Shown: positions 8,762-15,417 of the stretch, piece after piece | How the letters are laid out: each line of letters opens with the position of its first letter | Numbering within the stretch: position 1 is the stretch's first letter | Assembly (NCBI RefSeq): GCF_042684505.1 | Contig: NZ_JBHULT010000006.1 | Location: forward strand, 434,001 to 498,000 | Length of the DNA stretch: 64,000 nt | From: Salinimicrobium flavum | GTDB lineage: Bacteria; Bacteroidota; Bacteroidia; Flavobacteriales; Flavobacteriaceae | Direction: 5' to 3' | Notes under the pieces: model-generated | Databases searched by the model: none | What the model was told of the DNA's origin: nothing | What the model saw: only the letters and a program-made list of their open reading frames with translations | Program-made: the position numbers and the translations under genes

Positions 8762-10111
8762 TTATTGTTCGATAGGTTTCATTTTGAAATCTTCCATGAA
8801 CTTGGTAGTGTAATTACCCGCTACATAATCGGGTTCTTCCATCAACTGCCTGTGGAATGGAATGGTGGTTTTGACCCCTTCTATCACGAATTCGTCAAGT
8901 GCCCGCTTCATTTTACTAATGGCTTCCTCACGGGTTTGAGCCGTGGTGATCAACTTAGCGATCATGGAATCATAGTTAGGCGGAATCACATATCCGCTGT
9001 ACACGTGGGTGTCTATACGCACCCCATGTCCTCCCGGAGCATGAAGGTTGGTGATCTTTCCAGGCGACGGCCTGAAGTCGTTGTAGGGATCTTCGGCATT
9101 GATTCGGCACTCTATAGAATGCAACTGCGGGAAATAGTTCTTTCCTGAAATTGGAATTCCTGCAGCTACCAGGATTTGTTCCCTGATAAGGTCGTAGTCA
9201 ATAACCTGCTCGGTAATTGGGTGCTCCACCTGGATACGGGTATTCATTTCCATGAAATAGAAATTCCTGTGTTTGTCTACAAGGAATTCTACGGTTCCGG
9301 CACCTTCGTATTTTATGTATTCGGCTGCTTTAACGGCAGCGTCTCCCATTTGTTTCCGAAGTTTATCGGTCATAAAAGGAGATGGGGTTTCTTCAGTTAA
9401 TTTTTGGTGACGACGTTGCACAGAGCAGTCCCTTTCTGAAAGGTGACATGCTTTTCCTGAGCTGTCTCCCACTATCTGGATCTCGATATGGCGCGGCTCT
9501 TCGATAAGCTTCTCCATGTACATACCATCGTTCCCGAAGGCAGCAGCTGCTTCCTGACGGGCAGAATCCCAGGCAGCGCGAAGGTTTTCCTTTTTCCAAA
9601 CGGCACGCATTCCTTTTCCTCCACCCCCGGCGGTTGCCTTCAGCATTACAGGGAAGCCCATGTCTACCGCTATTCTTTCTGCTTCCTCATAAGATTCAAG
9701 GATACCTTCAGACCCCGGAACACAAGGCACTCCTGCTTCTTTCATGGTAGCCTTGGCAGTTGCCTTATCTCCCATTTTGTCGATCATATCAGGACTGGCA
9801 CCAATGAACTTGATGTCGTGTTCAGCACAGATCTTGGAAAACTTAGCATTTTCTGCCAGGAAACCGTAACCGGGATGAATAGCATCTGCATTGGTGATCT
9901 CTGCAGCTGCAATGATATTTGATATTTTAAGGTAAGAAAGGTTGCTGGGAGGGGGGCCAATACACACTGCTTCATCAGCAAAGCGTACGTGCAGACTTTC
10001 AGCGTCGGCTGTAGAATACACAGCGACTGTCTTTATGCCCATTTCCTTACAGGTGCGAATAACGCGCAAGGCGATCTCTCCCCTGTTGGCAATTAATATT
10101 TTTTTAAACAT
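8762..10111 (-). CDS. accC: Acetyl-CoA carboxylase, biotin carboxylase subunit
   Basis: Carboxylates the biotin on AccB with ATP and bicarbonate, the first half-reaction of acetyl-CoA carboxylase in fatty-acid synthesis. It has the N-terminal domain start FKKILIANRGEIALR, the ATP-grasp glycine loop GGGGKG (162-167) and the active-site motif EMNTRIQVEH. At 449 residues it is the standard length, with no fused BCCP domain. It follows accB closely and ends at a strong terminator. The carboxyltransferase subunits are not in the window. Confidence 0.97.
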   Translation of the reverse strand: MFKKILIANRGEIALRVIRTCKEMGIKTVAVYSTADAESLHVRFADEAVCIGPPPSNLSYLKISNIIAAAEITNADAIHPGYGFLAENAKFSKICAEHDIKFIGASPDMIDKMGDKATAKATMKEAGVPCVPGSEGILESYEEAERIAVDMGFPVMLKATAGGGGKGMRAVWKKENLRAAWDSARQEAAAAFGNDGMYMEKLIEEPRHIEIQIVGDSSGKACHLSERDCSVQRRHQKLTEETPSPFMTDKLRKQMGDAAVKAAEYIKYEGAGTVEFLVDKHRNFYFMEMNTRIQVEHPITEQVIDYDLIREQILVAAGIPISGKNYFPQLHSIECRINAEDPYNDFRPSPGKITNLHAPGGHGVRIDTHVYSGYVIPPNYDSMIAKLITTAQTREEAISKMKRALDEFVIEGVKTTIPFHRQLMEEPDYVAGNYTTKFMEDFKMKPIEQ

Positions 10112-10165
10112 ACCTGTATAGTTTTGGCTGCAGGGTACAAATACTTACAGCAGATGGGTATTTTA

Positions 10166-10669
10166 TTAAGATGGATCTACGATGAATAAAGGCTGATCAA
10201 ACTCTACAGGAGAAGAATCATCTACCAGTACTTTTACGATCTTTCCTGAAACCTCACTCTCAATCTCGTTGAAAAGCTTCATGGCTTCGATCACACAAAG
10301 TACGTCACCTTCCTTAATGGAATCCCCTATCTCTACGAAAGGACCTTTATCTGGTGAAGGTTTTCTGTAGAAGGTACCAATGATGGGCGATTTTACAGTG
10401 ATATATTTCGAGTCTTCCTGAGCAGGTGCAGTTTCCCCTCCTGAGGCCGGGGTTTCCGGTTGTGCTGCAGGTGCAGGTTGTTGCTGTTGCTGGTGCATTG
10501 GTGGTTGCGCCTGCATTCCTCCCATAGGAACCTGTTGTACGATCGTGGTTTCCCTGTCTTCAGATCCTGTTTTAATAGTGATCTTTACGTCATCCATTTC
10601 CAGTTTAACCTCACTGGCTCCGGACTTGGCCACGAATTTAATTAGATTCTGAATTTCTTTTAAATCCAT
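10166..10669 (-). CDS. accB: Biotin carboxyl carrier protein of acetyl-CoA carboxylase
   Basis: Carries carboxybiotin between AccC and the carboxyltransferase. The biotinylated lysine is Lys131 in the motif EAMKLFNEI. The layout is the classic one: an N-terminal helical dimerisation part (1-45), a flexible Gln/Pro/Ala-rich linker (about 50-85) and a C-terminal biotinyl domain (88-167). It lies 21 bases after fabH and 54 before accC, so the three form one operon coupling chain initiation with malonyl-CoA supply. Confidence 0.97.
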   Translation of the reverse strand: MDLKEIQNLIKFVAKSGASEVKLEMDDVKITIKTGSEDRETTIVQQVPMGGMQAQPPMHQQQQQPAPAAQPETPASGGETAPAQEDSKYITVKSPIIGTFYRKPSPDKGPFVEIGDSIKEGDVLCVIEAMKLFNEIESEVSGKIVKVLVDDSSPVEFDQPLFIVDPS

Positions 10670-10690
10670 AATATTTAGTGTTGGGTGTTA

Positions 10691-11686
10691 TTAAGAATTA
10701 TATGCCCATTTCAGATAGACAGAGCCCCACGTGAACCCTCCTCCGAAAGAGGCGAATATTAGATTATCTCCTTTCTTGAGTTGTTTTTCGAAATCACTCA
10801 ACAACAACGGTAAGGTAGCCGATGTGGTGTTACCATACCTCTGAATGTTCATTAGTACTTTTTTATCCTCCAATCCCATTCGGCTGGAGGTCGCATCAAT
10901 AATTCGTCTGTTGGCCTGGTGTGGCACCAGCCAGTCTACATCTTCATTGGTAAGCTTGTTGCGTTCCATGATCTGTGCACTTACGTCGGCCATATTGGTA
11001 ACGGCAAATTTAAACACCGTTTTCCCGTCCTGAAATACATAATGTTGTTTATTCTCCACTGTCTGTGCGGTAGCCGGTAATACAGAGCCACCGGCAGTGA
11101 TTTTAAGGAATTCACGCCCGTTACCGTCACTTCTGAGGATCTCATCCTGTAGCCCAAGCCCTTCTTCATTGGGCTCAAACAAAACAGCTCCGGCACCATC
11201 TCCAAAGATGATACAGGTTGTCCTGTCTGTATAGTCAATTATTGAGGACATTTTATCGGCTCCTATCACCAGAACTTTTTTATATCTCCCTGATTCTATA
11301 TAAGCTGCTGCGGTAGACATTCCGTAGAGAAAGCCCGAGCAGGCTGCCTGCAGGTCATAAGCAAAAGCATTTACGGCTCCTATTTTTGTAGCTACATAAA
11401 CTCCCGTGGCTGCCACCGGAAGGTCTGGTGTGGCGGTAGCGAGGATAACAAGATCGATCTCTGAGGGATCGATCCCCGATTTTTCAATAAGGTTTTCAGC
11501 AGCTTTTATGGCGAGGTAGGAAGTTCCTTTTTCAGGGTCTTTAAGAATGCGGCGCTCTTTGATCCCTGTTCTTGAGGTGATCCATTCGTCATTGGTATCG
11601 ACCATGGTCTCCAGGATCTTATTGGTCAATACAAATTCAGGTACATATGCGCCCACAGCGGTAATCGCTGCTGTTGTTTTACTCAT
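10691..11686 (-). CDS. fabH: 3-oxoacyl-ACP synthase III
   Basis: Starts fatty-acid chains by condensing an acyl-CoA primer with malonyl-ACP. Counting from MSKTTAAIT (11686) the catalytic cysteine is Cys116 in AACSGFLYG, the histidine is in VPHQANRRI and the asparagine is in RYGNTTSAT. The frame extends to 11704 but the internal ATG fits the family better. It is usually found with rpmF and DUF177 upstream, as here, but a strong terminator separates them, so fabH-accB-accC should have their own promoter in the 125 bases before 11686. Confidence 0.96.
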   Translation of the reverse strand: MSKTTAAITAVGAYVPEFVLTNKILETMVDTNDEWITSRTGIKERRILKDPEKGTSYLAIKAAENLIEKSGIDPSEIDLVILATATPDLPVAATGVYVATKIGAVNAFAYDLQAACSGFLYGMSTAAAYIESGRYKKVLVIGADKMSSIIDYTDRTTCIIFGDGAGAVLFEPNEEGLGLQDEILRSDGNGREFLKITAGGSVLPATAQTVENKQHYVFQDGKTVFKFAVTNMADVSAQIMERNKLTNEDVDWLVPHQANRRIIDATSSRMGLEDKKVLMNIQRYGNTTSATLPLLLSDFEKQLKKGDNLIFASFGGGFTWGSVYLKWAYNS

Positions 11687-11803
11687 AAAATGTTTTTTAT
11701 GCACTTGGTAATCAAAAGCTTAGACCACCCTCAGAACAGGAATGTACTAAAACTTCATTTTACAGCGGTGCAAATTAAGGTGTTTTTAGCACTTATTCAA
11801 CAT

Positions 11804-11835
11804 AAAACAAAAAACTCTCACAATGTGAGAGTTTT
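11804..11835 (-). terminator. Terminator between rpmF and fabH
   Basis: On the minus strand AAAACTCTCA-CATTG-TGAGAGTTTT followed by TTGTTTTATG, 26 bases past the rpmF stop. The ten-pair stem is perfect. It would end or attenuate the DUF177-rpmF transcript before fabH. Confidence 0.85.
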
Positions 11836-11861
11836 GTATAATTTTCAAAGCTCTTTAATGA

Positions 11862-12059
11862 TTAAGCTTCTACTTCTTCAGTATTGTCAATTAATACCTG
11901 GCCACGGTAATAAAGTTTACCTTCATGCCAGTGAGCTCTGTGATACAAATGTGCTTCTCCTGTTGTAGGATCTGTAGCAATTTGAGGAACAGTTGCTTTA
12001 TAATGCGTTCTTCTTTTATCTCTTCTCGTTTTCGAGATCTTTCTCTTAGGATGTGCCAT
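11862..12059 (-). CDS. rpmF: Ribosomal protein L32
   Basis: A 65-residue protein of the large ribosomal subunit. The N-terminus AHPKRKISKTRRDKRRTHYK is the L32 signature, basic and rRNA-binding. The zinc-binding cysteine pairs found in some L32 proteins are absent, so this is the zinc-free form. It follows the DUF177 gene by nine bases, the arrangement conserved across bacteria. Confidence 0.97.
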   Translation of the reverse strand: MAHPKRKISKTRRDKRRTHYKATVPQIATDPTTGEAHLYHRAHWHEGKLYYRGQVLIDNTEEVEA

Positions 12060-12068
12060 GGCTGCGTA

Positions 12069-12605
12069 TTATTTATCGTTTAATAAATTCTTCAATTTGT
12101 TCCAACGAGGATCAATGTCCTCTTCTTTTGTGACTTCTTTTTCTCCCGGACTCAGTTCGTCAAGTTTTTCAAGTACTTCAGACCTTAGGGAGCCATCAAG
12201 CACCCCGGGGTGAACTCTTTTTGACGGAACGGCCAATACAATAAGCTCATAAATATACTGCTGTACATTGACTTCATACTCCCCATGCGGAAGTATTAAA
12301 AGGTCTTCATTGTCGTCATTGTATTCTGCACCAAATTTTACAACCAGTAACAGCTCGCTGTCAATGGGTTGGTCATAAGGTTCATTGGTAAGATCACAAT
12401 AAACGTTTACCGTTCCCGATGCTTTAAAAGTGAGTTCCATCATGGTTGTTTTCTTCTCTAAAAGAAGATCAACCTTAACGTCTGCACCGTTAAATTCATC
12501 GTATTCAAAATGTTCAAAGAACTTGTTGTCAATATTGAACTCAAACCGGTGTTGTCCTAGTTTTAATCCAACAAAAGGGATCGTAAACTCTTTCAATTTC
12601 CTCAT
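12069..12605 (-). CDS. YceD/DUF177 family protein, linked to L32
   Basis: A 178-residue cytoplasmic protein of the YceD/DUF177 family, which sits next to rpmF in most bacteria and is implicated in 23S rRNA or ribosome metabolism. It starts MRKLKEFTIPFVGLK, the usual flavobacterial beginning. A TTG at 12653 extends the frame, but it overlaps a promoter -7 box at 12651-12658, so the ATG at 12605 is preferred. Many acidic residues follow (EYNDDNEDLL), and a conserved DIDPRWNKLKNLL tail ends it. Confidence 0.88.
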   Translation of the reverse strand: MRKLKEFTIPFVGLKLGQHRFEFNIDNKFFEHFEYDEFNGADVKVDLLLEKKTTMMELTFKASGTVNVYCDLTNEPYDQPIDSELLLVVKFGAEYNDDNEDLLILPHGEYEVNVQQYIYELIVLAVPSKRVHPGVLDGSLRSEVLEKLDELSPGEKEVTKEEDIDPRWNKLKNLLNDK

Positions 12606-12650
12606 TTCATCATCAGTTTCGAGTGCCTTTCCCTTGGGATAAGGCGGGTG

Positions 12651-12658
12651 CAAAGATA
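12651..12658 (-). promoter_or_regulatory. Promoter -7 box for DUF177-rpmF
   Basis: On the minus strand TATCTTTG matches the Bacteroidota -7 consensus TAnnTTTG, and a TTG lies 17 bases upstream (12676-12678). Transcription would begin about 40 bases before the ATG at 12605. Confidence 0.6.
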
Positions 12659-12701
12659 TAAAAATTAATGAATTGCAACTTCTTTATAAACAAATTTTTG
12701 T

Positions 12702-13748
12702 TTATATCTTTTTGCTTTGTTTTTTGAGCACATTCGAGGTAAGTTCTTTATATTCTTCACGGTTCCTGAAGATATCAATAGCCTTAAAAACAGCTTCTTT
12801 AAAAGAGTGATGATCTGCTTCGTTCTTACCGGCAATCTCATAGGCAGTACCATGATCTGGCGAGGTTCTTACCTTTTCAAGCCCTGCAGTAAAGTTCACT
12901 CCACTTCCGAAGGATAAGGTCTTAAAAGGGATCAATCCCTGGTCGTGGTATGCAGCTATAATGGCGTCAAAATTCTTGTAATTCCCGCTTCCGAAGAAAC
13001 TGTCGGCCGAGTACGGTCCGAAAACCATTTTCCCGTTATTCCTCATCTTTTCCAGGGTAGGTTTCATGATGTCCTCATCTTCCTTTCCTATAACCCCGCC
13101 GTCACCACTGTGCGGATTAATACCCAACACGGCTATTTTTGGTTCCTGAATTCTGAAATCCTGTTTAAGGGTCTTATAAATTATATTTACCTTTTTCTCA
13201 ATAAGCTGGGGTGTTATAGCGGCAGCCACATCCTTGACCGGTACGTGATCTGTCAATAATCCAACTTTTAAGGTGTCTGTGACCATCAACATTAAACTTT
13301 CCCCGTTAAACTCTTTCGCGAGATAATCTGTATGTCCTGGAAACTGAAAGTTCTCGCTCTGTATGGTATGTTTATTAATGGGAGCCGTGACCAGCACATC
13401 TACCAAACCTTCTTTTAGGGCTTTGGTGGCAGCTTCAAGGGAGCGAAAGGCAAACTCCCCTATCTTAGGATCTTCTTCCCCAAAGTTGACAGAGACATTC
13501 TCCTTCCAAACGTTCACCACATTGAACTTCCCATCTATAGCCTCGGAAGCATTATCAACTCCCTGGATAGAGATCTCAGAATTGTATTTCTTTTTCAGGA
13601 AAGAAATGGTCTTGGCTGAAGCAAAGATCACCGGGGTACAAAGCTCCAGCATCCTTTGATCTTCAAAGGTCTTCAGCACGATCTCGCTTCCAATCCCGTT
13701 CAGATCCCCAATACTGATCCCTACTTTTATATTTTCGGCTGACTTCAT
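12702..13748 (-). CDS. pdxA: 4-hydroxythreonine-4-phosphate dehydrogenase
   Basis: Oxidises 4-phosphohydroxy-L-threonine in the DXP-dependent route to pyridoxal phosphate, using NAD and a divalent metal. Signature stretches include KVGISIGDLNGIGSEI at the start, the metal-ligand motif FPGHTDYLA, the second histidine region (DHVPVKDV), and AYHDQGLIPFK plus SPDHGTAYEIAG near the C-terminus. At 348 residues it is typical. It is divergent from ribE, with 60 bases between the starts. The gene downstream is DUF177, which has its own promoter. Confidence 0.96.
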   Translation of the reverse strand: MKSAENIKVGISIGDLNGIGSEIVLKTFEDQRMLELCTPVIFASAKTISFLKKKYNSEISIQGVDNASEAIDGKFNVVNVWKENVSVNFGEEDPKIGEFAFRSLEAATKALKEGLVDVLVTAPINKHTIQSENFQFPGHTDYLAKEFNGESLMLMVTDTLKVGLLTDHVPVKDVAAAITPQLIEKKVNIIYKTLKQDFRIQEPKIAVLGINPHSGDGGVIGKEDEDIMKPTLEKMRNNGKMVFGPYSADSFFGSGNYKNFDAIIAAYHDQGLIPFKTLSFGSGVNFTAGLEKVRTSPDHGTAYEIAGKNEADHHSFKEAVFKAIDIFRNREEYKELTSNVLKKQSKKI

Positions 13749-13784
13749 AAGTGTTCCCCGTTTTTTGTTTTAATTTTATCCCCG

Positions 13785-13792
13785 CAAAGGTA
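13785..13792 (-). promoter_or_regulatory. Promoter -7 box for pdxA
   Basis: TACCTTTG on the minus strand, an exact TAnnTTTG, 36 bases ahead of the pdxA ATG. No clear -33 TTG is visible at the expected distance. Confidence 0.5.
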
Positions 13793-13808
13793 ACCAATAT
13801 ATAGTAAA

Positions 13809-14402
13809 ATGTTTACAGGGATCATAGAAGAACTGGGAGAAATAAAAGGCCTTGAGAAAAAGGAGGGGAACCTCAATATAAAGGTTAAAGCCCGAATGAC
13901 ACCCGAGCTAAAGATCGATCAGAGCGTGGCCCATAACGGGGTATGTCTCACCGTAGTAGAAATTGAAGATGACACCTATACGGTTACCGCCATTCAGGAG
14001 ACCCTGTCCAAAACCAACCTGAAAGATCTAAAGACAGGAGACCTGGTTAACCTGGAACGCGGAATGAAACTTGGAGCGAGGCTTGACGGGCATATCGTAC
14101 AAGGCCATGTAGATCAAACTGCAGTGTGCACGGGTGTGACCAATATGAACGGAAGCCGGGAATACAATTTTGAATACGACCCTTCCCCAGAAAATATTAC
14201 TATAGAAAAAGGTTCGATTACAGTAAATGGGGTAAGCCTTACCGTGGTGAACTCAAAAAAGAATCAGTTTAGTGTGGCTATCATTCCCTATACTTTTGAG
14301 CACACCAACTTCAAAAACCTGCAGGCAGGAATGACAGTGAACCTGGAATTTGATGTGATAGGTAAATACGTGAAACGGTTAACAGAGTATAAGAACCTAT
14401 AG
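13809..14402 (+). CDS. ribE: Riboflavin synthase alpha chain
   Basis: Dismutates two 6,7-dimethyl-8-ribityllumazines to riboflavin. The protein shows the two tandem lumazine-binding barrels: the first starts MFTGIIEELG and contains the motif VAHNGVCLTVV, the second starts near residue 98 at HIVQGHVDQ and contains ITVNGVSLTVV. At 197 residues it has the expected length, with a C-terminal trimerisation helix (VIGKYVKRL). It is a single gene divergent from pdxA, and no riboflavin riboswitch was seen in the 60-base spacer. Confidence 0.96.
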   Translation: MFTGIIEELGEIKGLEKKEGNLNIKVKARMTPELKIDQSVAHNGVCLTVVEIEDDTYTVTAIQETLSKTNLKDLKTGDLVNLERGMKLGARLDGHIVQGHVDQTAVCTGVTNMNGSREYNFEYDPSPENITIEKGSITVNGVSLTVVNSKKNQFSVAIIPYTFEHTNFKNLQAGMTVNLEFDVIGKYVKRLTEYKNL

Positions 14403-14662
14403 ATCGATCTCCCTTGGCAGGTATTTTTTCTGCTTTATGAAGACCTTATCCACCCAATGCCACTACCGCAAAGTACAGGTGGGCTGAGTAATCCATAACA
14501 GGATGGGTGTATCCTCTCTAGAGAACCGGCCGCATCCGGTTATTGCAAACATGAAAAAACAGGCACAGGATAAACTGCTTCATTCTCTCTTTAATGGGGA
14601 CGTTGGAACGATAAAATTTGTCTTTTATCGTTAATCTTTCAGAAAGAAAGTCAGCTGGAGCT

Positions 14663-14950
14663 TCATTGATCAACTGCCTTTTGTATCCTCCAAACCTTAT
14701 AACTACCAAACACGATCCCGGCCAGGAATAACGGCAGCAGGTAATCATTGATGGGCAGGCAAAGTCCTACCGGGGGAGGCACCCCTTTACCGTTACTACC
14801 TCCATTTCCTACCCCACATGGCGGTCTTCCAGCTCCCTGAGTAGCCTCTAAAGTGGGCTCGGGAGGTCCCTGTCCCATCTGGGCATAGGTAGATAATGGC
14901 AGCCCAAAAAAGGCAACGAATAATAGAATAAATGTAATTTTTCGCCCCAT
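14663..14950 (-). CDS. Small exported protein with PID-CTERM-like tail
   Basis: A 95-residue protein. The signal peptide ends STYAQ at residue 24; a Gly/Pro-rich linker with two cysteines follows, then the tail PINDYLLPLFLAGIVFGSYK (residues 66-85) and a short basic end (KVWRIQK). This is a proline-isoleucine-polar motif, a hydrophobic helix and a positive end, the tripartite shape of sorting tails such as PID-CTERM, described in Bacteroidota with exosortase F. That assignment is inference; the motif has Asn where Asp is usual. It could instead be a plain signal-anchored peptide. No exosortase gene is in the window. Confidence 0.6.
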   Translation of the reverse strand: MGRKITFILLFVAFFGLPLSTYAQMGQGPPEPTLEATQGAGRPPCGVGNGGSNGKGVPPPVGLCLPINDYLLPLFLAGIVFGSYKVWRIQKAVDQ

Positions 14951-15417
14951 TGGAAATGTAACCTATTTATTGAAGTGTCTTAAATTCAGTCCTTCATCCC
15001 TGTTGGAGAGCAGGCCTTCACCTATAATATCTTGTATACCAAAAATATAAAATAAAAATAGCATTATTAAGAACTTTTATATTTTCTAGGAAATAACCTA
15101 CAAATATTCTGAATAAGGACATTGGTTTGTGTTAAGATTTCCTCAAAGTTTTAATTTTATAAGCAGTTCAAATACAAACACTAAGAGGATTCCCGGAGGC
15201 AACAGTAATCAAAAATGCGTATAAATTCCCGAAAGCCATAAAGCCGGGTAAGGTATAAAAATCGTGCGAAGCTAAGCGAACCACAGAATAGACATTTCGG
15301 AAATTTCCATTGAAATAAATATAACACATACCTTCCCTGTAACAATATTATTGTGAATGCGACAGATACCTAGTATATTACGTTTTTATTAAGAAATTTT
15401 TTAACTAAACTCATTTT
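14951..15417. other. 467-base intergenic region, possible structured RNA
   Basis: Divergent spacer between the PID-CTERM-like gene and the M16 protease. No open frame is convincing. Bases 15188-15290 are richer in G+C than the AT-rich surroundings and hold complementary CCCGG (15192-15196) and CCGGG (15244-15248), together with CGAAAGCC and AAAGCCGGG segments. This looks like a folded RNA leader, but no known family could be assigned by eye. Confidence 0.4.

Noticed and set aside
14518..14748. 76-residue minus-strand frame
   Set aside because: Overlaps the PID-CTERM-like gene in another frame and has no signal or family features.
15181..15300. Firm call of a c-di-GMP riboswitch
   Set aside because: Only loose word similarity; the core pairing order could not be reproduced, so it is kept as an open finding.
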